Part shown: positions 1-9,400 of the stretch, piece by piece | How positions within the stretch are numbered: the first letter of the stretch is position 1 | Layout of the letters: every line of letters begins with the position of its first letter | NCBI RefSeq assembly: GCF_027531545.1 | Contig: NZ_JAPZSC010000007.1 | Location: forward strand, 1-64,000 | Length of the DNA stretch: 64,000 nucleotides | From: Silanimonas sp. | GTDB taxonomy: Bacteria; Pseudomonadota; Gammaproteobacteria; Xanthomonadales; Xanthomonadaceae | Reading direction: 5' to 3' | The notes under the pieces: generated by a model | Told to the model about the DNA's origin: nothing | Database searches by the model: none | What the model saw: only the letters and a program-made list of their open reading frames with translations | Program-made: the position numbers and the translations under genes

Positions 1-51
1 GCCCTGACGGGCCAATACCTTGATCTCCACCGACTCCTCCTGGCTCAGCAT
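1..51 (-). CDS. istA: IS21-family transposase IstA, N-terminal fragment (runs off window)
   Basis: Minus-strand translation from the ATG at 51-49 reads MLSQEESVEIKVLARQG, the typical IstA N-terminus. Confidence 0.72.
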   Translation of the reverse strand, partial: MLSQEESVEIKVLARQG

Positions 52-140
52 CCAGGCGACCTCCAAAAGGTCGCCATCCTCGCCGGGGTGGGTCAGATTT
101 ACTTCGGCGACGGTGGGTCAGTTTTCAGTCGGCGGTGACA
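1..140 (-). mobile_element. Terminal part of an IS21-family insertion sequence (rest lies left of window)
   Basis: istA start plus two spaced terminal repeats: ggtgggtcagatttacttcggcg (87-109) and ggtgggtcagttttcagtcggcg (112-134), ending near tgaca (136-140). Confidence 0.7.
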
Positions 141-635
141 CTTCCGCACGATGTCACCAAGTCGCCCAACTGGCGACGAGCCTCCGGGAACGCGATTAAG
201 CTCGTGATTGACCTCGCATCACAATTCAACGGAACGAACAACGGGGATCTTTCCGCCCCGTTCTCGTCCATGAAGGCGCGCGGCTGGAAATCGTCAGGGA
301 CACTCAAGCGGGCCGAACAGGAGGCCTTGCACTACGGGCTGATCGAGAAAACGCGTCAGGGCGGCCTGAACTGCTGCAATCTCTATGCACTCACGTGGAA
401 ACCCATTGACGAGTGCAAAGGGAAGCTTGATGTCAGTCCAACGCGGGTTGCTAGCGGGGCCTGGCGAACGGACGCTCCGCGCTTCGAAAACAAAGCGCCA
501 GTTCGGAAATCGAACATGCCCAATGCTGTTTTCGGACCAGTGAGGCTAAAGGATGCCCGAGCGCAACATCGAATTTCGAACAAGTCAAACGCTTTCTCGG
601 TGACTGATCAGTTCGAAAATCGAACGCCTTTATAG
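135..635 (+). pseudogene. 5'-truncated HTH protein of a phage/plasmid/island-associated family
   Basis: LPHDVTKSPNW...GNNG-like...RGWKSSGTLKRAEQEAL...GLIEKTRQGG...YALTW resembles a family whose N-terminus should extend further upstream; the ORF start lies in the IS end. Confidence 0.55.
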
Positions 636-771
636 ATTTACCAAGCGCAGCCAAGTCAGTGAGCGAAGAACATAGTTCAACGCACCAACGGACTGCCAGT
701 CTTTCTCGGCTCGGCACTGATCGAGCTTTAGATCAGCCAGCCCGCCCCACCAACTCAACACCGAGGCGCCA

Positions 772-1050
772 ATGCCTAGAGCCCCCTACGTCATGTTTCC
801 CTTCGATGAGATTAGGAGTCTAGTGGCAGAGCGCTGCCCAACCGGGGAGCTTTCTCTGCTCCATGAAGAGCTTGAGCCCGAGGCCGAACGGATAACGGGG
901 CTCCCTCTGGATCACCCTGAGCGCCAACTCCTAGCGCTGCTTCGCCTGCGAGCCACCTTTATCCGGAGCCCGCTGTACAGAACGCCTGACCGGCTCAACG
1001 ACCTTCGCAGTTGGATGATGCTGCAGAGCGGCCGCCCGCTCTCGGCCTAA
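772..1050 (+). CDS. Hypothetical protein, 92 aa
   Basis: ORF with ATG; no family recognised. Confidence 0.4.
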   Translation: MPRAPYVMFPFDEIRSLVAERCPTGELSLLHEELEPEAERITGLPLDHPERQLLALLRLRATFIRSPLYRTPDRLNDLRSWMMLQSGRPLSA

Positions 1051-1105
1051 ACGCATCATCGGCGAATTGGGCGGAGTAAGGGACGGATCTACGCTTGCCA
1101 CGAAC

Positions 1106-1690
1106 CTAAATCGGCAAGAACATCGCGTGCTCTTCGTATTCGACCAGCCTATCCGGCCCAGGACCAACATCAATGCGAATGCCTTGCGCCCTTATCGAAT
1201 CGATGAGCTTTTCCGCGTCTTGCTGAGAGTATGCGGGCCGACAAATCAAGGCGCCGACTTTCGCTGAGATGTTTGCCAGACTTGCAGGCCGCTCCTCATC
1301 GTCAAGCAACTTACAGGCAACAAAGAATGCAGCTTGTTCGTGCGACAACTTGCTCGTGAGCGCTGCTGCGAAAGCAGAAAGAAACATTACGTAGCTTGAG
1401 GGATCGTTCGGCACACGCGTGAGGGCAATAACTGCAGTCGCGACAGCGAACCAGTTTACGTTCAAGAACGATGTGCGAGTTGCTTGAACGGACTCCTTGC
1501 CCACGATGAGAAATCCTAGGTTCTCACCGTGATAGCTCGGATCAACGTGGACGATCTTTGGGTTCGCCACAATTAGTAGTAATGCGAGGTCAATTTCGGA
1601 CTTTGGCTCCAGTTGAGATTGAGCGAGAGCACTGCGAGCCGCACCGCGCACATGATGCTTTAGCGTGGCTTCCGTAATTCCTAGTGGCAT
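1106..1690 (-). CDS. Orphan hypothetical protein, 194 aa, last gene of the RM-like operon
   Basis: ORF 42 nt downstream of the res-like stop, same strand; no family recognised. Confidence 0.65.
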   Translation of the reverse strand: MPLGITEATLKHHVRGAARSALAQSQLEPKSEIDLALLLIVANPKIVHVDPSYHGENLGFLIVGKESVQATRTSFLNVNWFAVATAVIALTRVPNDPSSYVMFLSAFAAALTSKLSHEQAAFFVACKLLDDEERPASLANISAKVGALICRPAYSQQDAEKLIDSIRAQGIRIDVGPGPDRLVEYEEHAMFLPI

Positions 1691-1732
1691 GAGGCCTCCA
1701 TTATTGACTTACGCACCTACTCCTCAACCTGC

Positions 1733-4570
1733 TCAGCTCTTGGTGCGAGTCCCCGAAGAGTGCGCAGTTATGACATCTTGAGTGAGCGCCGGATCGAACA
1801 GCACATCCACCGCCCACCGACCGAACCCACCCTTCTGATTGACGCCTTGCACCCACGCGGACAGCGCGGCACGCTTGGCGCGATTCTGGTCGTCGTCCAC
1901 ACCCTTGATCTCAAGCACCAGCGTGACGCTGTTCTTCAAGCGCACGAGAAAGTCCGGAATGAATCGACGGCGTGAGCCGCGCCACATGTAGTAGATCTGG
2001 AAGCCGAGGTGATCATTCTTGGCGTAAGCGCTGACCAGCGGCGAGGACTCGAGCACGTTACAGACGTGCCCCTCCCATGCGCTGTCGCCCACGACATGGC
2101 TGATCTGGGACTTCACCGTCTCGATCCTCGGGCGTGTCGTGAACCACGTCCGCATGTCGCGGGTGGATCCGATCGGAGCGCCCTCGTCGAAGATCAGCTC
2201 GATGCGCTCGGCGTTGTGCTCGTCCACGTAACGCAGCAGGTGGGCGACCACGCGATCCAGATTCAGGGAGATCAGAACGCGTCGACGCACTGGCTCCTGG
2301 TGGAACAAACCGGGGATCTCGAGGCGATCGGACGCGAGGAACTGCTCCACGAGCCGGACGAGCTGGGTCAGCAGGTAGTCCGTCGAGCCGCTGAAGCGCT
2401 GGCGGAGTTGGTCGGCCGCCTTGCGGGCAGCAAGGAAAATCAGCCGCTGCAATCGGAAAGCCTCGGGAATCGCCGCAAGGTCCACGGTATGGATCTTGCT
2501 CCAGTCGGTCGCCCCGCCCAGCGCGGGCGCGAACTCGGCCGTGATCGGCGTGTTCTGCGGTTCGAGCGCGAGGACGTCCACCTTCTCCCACGGCACGACC
2601 AGTTCGGGTCGGACGATGGGGTCGACGCGGAGGACATTGGGCCAGCGGATCTCGTACTCGCCCCGCTCCTTGAGCGATTCGATCTGGGTGCTGTTTTTCG
2701 GTGGCGGCGGCGCTTCGCCGCCCTCGCCCACGTCCTGGAAGATCGACAGCGGTACGCCGAACACGTTCACGTACTCAGGTAGGAAAAGCTGCCGCTCGAC
2801 GCCGTCCGGCCCGATCACCGGCTCTGTGTCGTAGCTCACGCGGCGCAGGCCTCGGCCGATCACCTGCTCGCAGAGCAACTGGCTGGTGAAGGCACGCAGG
2901 CCGAGGATGTGGGTGACGTTCTTGGCGTCCCAGCCCTCGGAGAGCATGGCGACCGAAATCACCTTCTGCAGGTTCTGGCCGGCCGTTCCCCGTTTGCCGA
3001 CGTTGTCGACGATGGCCCGGAGAATGTCCTCCTTCTTCTCGCTCAACAGCGCCTCGCGGCGATCGATGGGCAGGCCCGAGGCCTCCACGATCTGATGCAG
3101 CCTCGCCTCGTAGTCCTTGTCGGCCGCAGCGGCCTCGCCAATCTCAGCCTTCTCCAGCACCTTGGAGTCCACCCGGAGCGTCCGGGTGGGCGCCTGTAGT
3201 TCCGGCCAGTGGACGTCGCCTCGCTTGAAGTAGTGCTCGATACGCGCCGCTGTCTCCGTCCGGTTGCAGACCGTCAGCATCACGGGGGGGGCTGGATGCC
3301 CGGCCTCCTTCCACTGGCGGGCCGTCTCGCGCCAGTCCGCCCCTAACAGCGTGTAGGCGTCCTGGACAAGCTGAGGCAACGGATCGGTAGGAATCGCTCC
3401 CTTGCGGTTCAGGTCCTCCCCCACCTCCTTCTCGCGATAGAGGTGGTAGAGCTTGGGCTTGAGCGTGGCGGCGTTTGGCACCGCGCCATCACGGACCACC
3501 ACGCGCGGCGTCTTCACTAAGCCGGCCTCGATGGCGTCGTTCAGGCCGAAATCCGAGATGATCCAGTCGAACAGGCCCTCGTCGGTGTTGGTCCGCCCTG
3601 TCGGCGCAAAGGGCGTCGCGGAGAGATCGAAACAGCGAATCAGGCGGCGGGTCTTGTGGATCCGGTCGAGCCCTTCGATCCAGCGGGTCGCCTCCTCGAG
3701 GTCGATACCCCGCTCTTCGGCCTCTTTCTTGCTGATCTTGAGGTCGGCCGGCTTCCGGTAGGCGTGGTGTGCCTCGTCGTTGATGACGATCAGATCCTTG
3801 TACCCAGCGACCTTGCCCAGCACGCGGCGCGTATAGGCCTCGTCGGACTCCTTGCCCTTGCGGACGACGCTGCGCTCCTGCTCCTTCGCTGGCATCAGCG
3901 TGTGCCAGTTCTCGATCAGCACCTCGGCCTGATTCAGTCGCTGCCGGAGCGTGTCACTGGGGCACAGGTGGAACTCGTCGTAGGCGTTGGCCGTGTTGCC
4001 CGGCTGGAGCACCTGCAGGCGCTCGCGCACCGTCAGGCCGGGCGCAACGATGAAGATGGCTCGGCTGAAGTCCTTGGTTCGCTTTGGGTAGGTCAGCGCG
4101 TTCAAGACCTGCCACGTGATGATCATCGCCATCACGGTGGTCTTTCCGCTGCCGGTCGCCATCTTGTTGCAGAGGCGCTCCCACGCCCCGCCGTCGCCGG
4201 GCACGTGGATGCCCTGCTTGAACTCCGGCGCCGACTCCACCCACCAGATCAGGGTTTCGATGGCCTCGAGCTGGCAGAAGTAAAAGGGCAACGTGCGGGC
4301 CGAGGCGTCGTGCCAATGTGCCAACAGGTCGCGCGTTACCGAGGTGACGCCGGGGTGGCCGGCCTCCCGCCACGCGTCCACGCGTTCACGGATGCGGTTG
4401 ACCTGATCCAAGGTCTCCACGCGCTTGGTGTTGTTGCGCGTGTCGATGACCTCGTAGGACGCCGGCCGCCGCCCGTGGACGAGCGTCAGCGTGGTGCCTG
4501 CCCCTTGCTGCCAGTGGAAGGCCGGGCGTTCGTAGGGCGAATTGATGATCAGCGAGCGCGGCGTAGTCAC
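1733..4570 (-). CDS. Type III restriction enzyme Res-like DEAD/DEAH helicase-nuclease (945 aa)
   Basis: Walker A MATGSGKTT, DEAH in VINDEAHHAY, SAT motif DLSATPFAPTGR, QVIGRGLRR, C-terminal PD-(D/E)xK PDFLVRL...LVLEIKG. Confidence 0.9.
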   Translation of the reverse strand: MTTPRSLIINSPYERPAFHWQQGAGTTLTLVHGRRPASYEVIDTRNNTKRVETLDQVNRIRERVDAWREAGHPGVTSVTRDLLAHWHDASARTLPFYFCQLEAIETLIWWVESAPEFKQGIHVPGDGGAWERLCNKMATGSGKTTVMAMIITWQVLNALTYPKRTKDFSRAIFIVAPGLTVRERLQVLQPGNTANAYDEFHLCPSDTLRQRLNQAEVLIENWHTLMPAKEQERSVVRKGKESDEAYTRRVLGKVAGYKDLIVINDEAHHAYRKPADLKISKKEAEERGIDLEEATRWIEGLDRIHKTRRLIRCFDLSATPFAPTGRTNTDEGLFDWIISDFGLNDAIEAGLVKTPRVVVRDGAVPNAATLKPKLYHLYREKEVGEDLNRKGAIPTDPLPQLVQDAYTLLGADWRETARQWKEAGHPAPPVMLTVCNRTETAARIEHYFKRGDVHWPELQAPTRTLRVDSKVLEKAEIGEAAAADKDYEARLHQIVEASGLPIDRREALLSEKKEDILRAIVDNVGKRGTAGQNLQKVISVAMLSEGWDAKNVTHILGLRAFTSQLLCEQVIGRGLRRVSYDTEPVIGPDGVERQLFLPEYVNVFGVPLSIFQDVGEGGEAPPPPKNSTQIESLKERGEYEIRWPNVLRVDPIVRPELVVPWEKVDVLALEPQNTPITAEFAPALGGATDWSKIHTVDLAAIPEAFRLQRLIFLAARKAADQLRQRFSGSTDYLLTQLVRLVEQFLASDRLEIPGLFHQEPVRRRVLISLNLDRVVAHLLRYVDEHNAERIELIFDEGAPIGSTRDMRTWFTTRPRIETVKSQISHVVGDSAWEGHVCNVLESSPLVSAYAKNDHLGFQIYYMWRGSRRRFIPDFLVRLKNSVTLVLEIKGVDDDQNRAKRAALSAWVQGVNQKGGFGRWAVDVLFDPALTQDVITAHSSGTRTKS

Positions 4571-6450
4571 GCTGATCCCTCCGATAGGTTGACTCGTGTT
4601 CGGTAAGCCTGCTCCGGGTGGCTACGGTTATCTGGATACCGAAGCTCCAGCAGGCCCTCGTCAGCCAGCTTTGCGACGTAGCCATCGCGTAGCGTTTCAG
4701 GTGTTCGCCCTAGCAGCTCGGATAGTTCGCGGACACTTAAGAACCGCGCCGAGCAGAGCCGCAGGATAGTGGCGCGCACCAGTCCTGCCGGTGCCTTTCC
4801 CATCTCCCGCACGCGGGTAGCGAGATCCAGGAGCGCGCGATCCCCATCATCGCCCGTTTCCGGTGGGGCCAAATCCGGGGGGCTCGAGGCCAAATCCGGG
4901 GGGCTCGGGGCCAAATCCGGGGGGCTCGGGGCCAAATCCGGGGGGCTTCCACCGAGAAGGTAGCGGGTTCCGCGAGTACGGCCTTCTGGGCGCAGCAGCC
5001 CATCGCGCACCAGGCCCTGAAGCATACGGGTGATATCCACGCTGTGCATGACTAGCATGTCTTGCAGGCGCTGGTTGGTGACCACCCCCTCCTCCAGTGC
5101 TGTCACCAGCGCTTGGATCTCGTCACCGGTGCGCGCGAGTACGCCTTGACCGAATCGTCGGTCCAGCTCGGTCACTGCCTCCTCGGGAAGGGTACTCACC
5201 ATCGGAAGGGTGAGTTGCACCCGATCGGGCGAAGTGGTCTCGGCGATGCTTGGCGATTGCCAGCGCTGCTCCTGCCAACTCTTGCGGATCTTGTCGATGC
5301 CCGAACCGGCTTTATCGCCCGCACCAAGCATCTGGAACATCTTCTGCAGTGCAGGATTGCGGCATTCGCTGACGCCCCCCTGAAGCAACTGCGCACGCGA
5401 AAGCAGTAGCGTTCCCGGATTAGAAAACTCGAAGCGATCCAGGTAGCGGTCGATCACCACTCCACCCTGTCCGCTGTAATCAGCGTGGATCAGCGCATTG
5501 ACCAACGCCTCCTGTAACGCCTCGTGTACCGGTGTGGCGCTTCGCCGATAGCCTTCTTCATCCCGCTGAAAGGGCCGCCTTAGGCCCGGTCCCGCGCTGA
5601 GGCTAACCATTACTCGTTGGTAGAACTGGAACAGATTCCCTTCCCAAGTCCCGTCCAGCGTGATGCGGTCGCTCCACCGCACATCGGGGGAGTCGGCAAG
5701 GCGCTCGCGGTAATCCAAATGGAAACGCGGCCGCGCTCCTGGATCGCGAATCGCCAACTCCTGACCGAACATCAGAAGCCCGGCGACGGTGAGCCCCTCC
5801 TTGCCTGACTGACGGTCTCGTCGGAACCCACCAAGGCGCAGCAAAAGTCCAACATCGTCTTCGACCAGCCAGGCGTGATTGGGGAACGAGACGCTGAAGC
5901 GCGCGCGGAACTGCCGAAGCGATTCCGCATGCAAATCGTTGAACCCAAACCCCTCAAGGATGCGTCCGTCCGCGGGTTCATCCGATTGGTCGGCAAACAT
6001 ACGCCGCACTTCGTCATCGGTGCAGCGGTAGTCCCCGTCGTGGTTGCGTCGGTACGTGCCGGAGAACGGATTGGGGCCGACATGCACAGGCCGCTCCCTG
6101 CGGCTCGCTCGCGGCACGACGATGCAGACAAGGTGACGCCGTTCCGAAGGGTCCTCGATGACCCTGACCGACTCCTCAGAGAGAAGGTTGGCACTGATCT
6201 TCTGTCTATTGTTCGCAAGATTGAAGATTTCAGCCCGGATCTTTTGGGGCTCTGGTACGCCCTGAACGACCGGCACGCCGTTCTTCTCAGCGACACCGAG
6301 CCAGATCGTGCCACCCCCGGAGTTCGCAAAGGCGCTGTAGGTCTCCCAAAGGCTGGCGGGAAGCCCACCTGCGGCGGACTTGTATTCCACATCGACGCCT
6401 TCGTACAGCGAAAACTCATCGAAAAGTGAAAGCTGTTGGGTCGGGCTCAC
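4567..6450 (-). CDS. AlbA_2 (Schlafen-type) ATP-binding protein with HATPase_c_4-like domain (627 aa)
   Basis: N-term EGVDVEYKSAAGG...YSAFANSGGGTIWLGV; middle EALVNALIHADYSGQGGVVIDRYLDRFEFSNPG. Confidence 0.85.
   Translation of the reverse strand: MSPTQQLSLFDEFSLYEGVDVEYKSAAGGLPASLWETYSAFANSGGGTIWLGVAEKNGVPVVQGVPEPQKIRAEIFNLANNRQKISANLLSEESVRVIEDPSERRHLVCIVVPRASRRERPVHVGPNPFSGTYRRNHDGDYRCTDDEVRRMFADQSDEPADGRILEGFGFNDLHAESLRQFRARFSVSFPNHAWLVEDDVGLLLRLGGFRRDRQSGKEGLTVAGLLMFGQELAIRDPGARPRFHLDYRERLADSPDVRWSDRITLDGTWEGNLFQFYQRVMVSLSAGPGLRRPFQRDEEGYRRSATPVHEALQEALVNALIHADYSGQGGVVIDRYLDRFEFSNPGTLLLSRAQLLQGGVSECRNPALQKMFQMLGAGDKAGSGIDKIRKSWQEQRWQSPSIAETTSPDRVQLTLPMVSTLPEEAVTELDRRFGQGVLARTGDEIQALVTALEEGVVTNQRLQDMLVMHSVDITRMLQGLVRDGLLRPEGRTRGTRYLLGGSPPDLAPSPPDLAPSPPDLASSPPDLAPPETGDDGDRALLDLATRVREMGKAPAGLVRATILRLCSARFLSVRELSELLGRTPETLRDGYVAKLADEGLLELRYPDNRSHPEQAYRTRVNLSEGSA
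4867..4950. repeat. Tandem repeat, 21 bp x 4, in the AlbA_2 gene (encodes SPPDLAP x4)
   Basis: ggccaaatccggggggctcgg-type units start at 4867, 4888, 4909 and 4930. Confidence 0.95.
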
Positions 6451-9400
6451 TTCAGCTCCATGATCTTTAGCGACTCGATACCCCGGTCGTCCACGATCTT
6501 CACCGCCACCTTGCGGTTCTCACCGGCCTCGAAGGGAAGACTGACTGTGCCGTGCAGATGCTCGATCAGGCGCTCATCCAGCTCGGCCTTGATGTCCTTT
6601 TTGAGCTTGTGCCACCCATCCTTCGCCCCGGCCATCGGAAAGAAGACCTGGCGGGGGAACAGGCTGCGCTCGTTGTAGTCGGTGTCCAGCGACCACGCCG
6701 CGATCTTGCCCTTGCCGCCGGAAACCAGTTCGCCGGAGGTCGGATCGAAGTAGTCGAAGCCATGGACTTCGACCTCCCACTGGCCGTCCTTACGTTGCCG
6801 CAGTTCGACGTCCGGCTGGCCCATTAGCCAGAAGCTCTGATTGTTCGACCGCGCCTTCTTCAGGTCTTCGGTCAGCAGATCGGTGTTCATCTGCACCTTC
6901 AGCGCAGTGATGCCCTTGGTGGCGTCGATGTCCTTGGCCGCTTCCGGGTCGAAGGTGAAGGCGCAGAACAGGATCATCTTCGGGCGCGGGAAGAGGTCGC
7001 CGGCCTCACGCATGGCCAGCTCCACCTGCCGCTGCTCCAGCGCCGCGTGCTCCGGCCCGAAGCTCACCACAACGCGCTCGCCGCTCTCGGCGGCTGTGCC
7101 GGTGCAGTGCAGGTAGCGAGTGTCCGGCAGCGGCTCAAGGTCTGAGAGCTTCAGCATCTGGCCGCCCTTGCCGCGCACGCCGGTCTTCACCAGCTCGGCG
7201 CGCCACTGATGCTGGCGTGACGACTCGCCCTCGCGGGCCACGCTGGAATCGGCCTCGGCGGGCGGTGCGGCCTCGTCCAGCGCCTTCACCGTCGGGAACG
7301 GCACGGCCTCGACGGTGAACGGGCCGGTGATGCGCAGCTTGTTCTTGTCCACCTGCGGCTGGTCGTAAAGCGTCTCCTGCTCGGCATGGGCGGCGATCGA
7401 GTCGTCCATCGCTCTCTGCCGCACCTGACGGGCCGCGTGGAAGATATCGAGCAGGCGTCCGACGTCCTCCGACCACGCCGTCGGCGTGTCGAACGGCACC
7501 TCCCATTCAAGCAGCGCATCGGCTGGCACCGTTTCGCCGCTGGGCAGCGTGCGGGACTTGCCGCTTGTGCTGAAGTCGACCGCTTTGCCCTTCCAGCCAC
7601 CCTCGGTGATGGTGAACGCCGGCGCCTTAGTCGCCTTCAGCGCGGTGTTGAGCTTGGCCAGTGCCACGTCGACCGCGGGCTGGTGCTTGTCCCACAGCGT
7701 GTCGATGTCGGGGTTGTTGGCGATGCTTTTGAGCGTGACGTGCGGCACCGTCTTGTAGATGAAGCCGCCGCGCAGGCCGTCGTGCGGGTACTTCAGCGCG
7801 TAGTAGTCGAAGCTCGCCGTCATCAGCCGCTGCTTGGCCAACGTCACTGCAACGCGCGAGGTATCGCAGGTGATCCAGCGGCGACCCCATTTCTCAGCGA
7901 CAAAGGCCGTGGTGCCGGAGCCGCAGGTCGGATCGAGCACTAGATCGCCGGGGTCAGTTGTCATTAGCAGGCAGCGCTCAACGATCTTCTGCGAGGTCTG
8001 CACGACGTAAGTCTTTGTCTCTGAGAAGCCAGTGATCAAAACATCGCGCCATAGGTTGTTGATGGGCGAAACAGGAAAGTCCCGGAGAAACCTCTTGTAC
8101 ATCGGCGTATTGCCAAAGGCCTTTATCCGCTTTGCCTTGACGATGCGGCTTACTCCAAGCTTGTTGGTCTTCCAACCACCCTTCGACGGCGAGAAAGGCA
8201 TTCCTTGATCGACGAAAGTGAAGGTTGTCGTCTCACCAGCCGACTGGCTCGTCATGTTGTCAGGTGCAAAAACTGACGCTAGAGCAACATCGCCGCCAGC
8301 GATCTCCGTTTGCGAGAGACGACGATCTTCACCTATCTCGTCGACCACGAATTTGTACTGCGTGGTTCCTTCTTCACCCAGCAATTTCTCATCGAACTGA
8401 GGCAGGTACTTCACGCGACTTCGGTCCTTCGCGTACCAAAGAACGTAGTCAACAACAGACGCAGTCACTTCTGTTCCGATCGCAGGACTTCCAGCTCCAG
8501 TCGTCTTCTGAGCAACGATCATCGAGCAGAACGAGCTTGTCCCGAGAACCTCGTCAAGAACATTTCTGACCAGATGGACGTTCTCATCTGAGATCTGCAC
8601 AAACACGCTGCCCGACTCACTCAGAAGCTCTCTCGCCAGCAGCAAACGATCGCGCAGATACGTCAGATACGAGTGGATACCCAGCTCCCACGTGTCGCGG
8701 AACGCCTTGATCATCTCCGGCTCTTGCGTGAGGTCCTCGTCCTTGCGGTCCTTGACGTCGCGTTTGTTGACGAAGGGCTGGAAGTTGCTGCCGTACTTGA
8801 TGCCGTAGGGCGGATCGAAATAGATCATCTGCACCTGCCCGGCCATACCCTCCTTCTGCAGCAGGCTGTTCATCACCAGCAGCGAGTCGCCGGCCACCAG
8901 ACGGTTGGCCCAGCCGCGGTCGTGCTTGTAGAACTCGATAGCCTCACGCCACGCCAAAGGCTCCTCGAACCACGCACGGAAGAAGTCGCCCTGGCCGGTG
9001 CCGCTCGGCGCGTCCTTCATGCGCTTGCGGATCACCCCAAGGATGGTCGCGGGGTCGATGCGCTCATGGACGTGCAGGCTCACCGTGTCCACCGCGAAGC
9101 TGGTGCGCTCGGCCTTGCCCGTCCAATGCAGGTAAGGCATGGCCATGCGCTTAAGCGACTCCAGCGCCTGCCGCATGGTGTCGGCATCGCCGGAGGCCAG
9201 CGCGTCGTCCACCAGCGACTCGATCTGCGCCCGGCCGACGTCGAAGTTCAGCACGGGGTCGAGGTGCGGGTCGTAGGCCCAGCGGGTAGTGCCGGCATCG
9301 GCGTCGGTGTCCGGCGTGACCATGCCGACTTCGGGGTTGTTCTTGCGGGTCTCGCGGTGCCGGTAGGACAGCACCGTGGCGTCGTCCTCGGTCTTCTTGC

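Noticed and set aside
4867-4950. Phase-variable switching of the AlbA_2 gene
   Set aside because: Unit is 21 bp (7 codons), so copy change cannot frameshift; kept only as a linker-length hypothesis.
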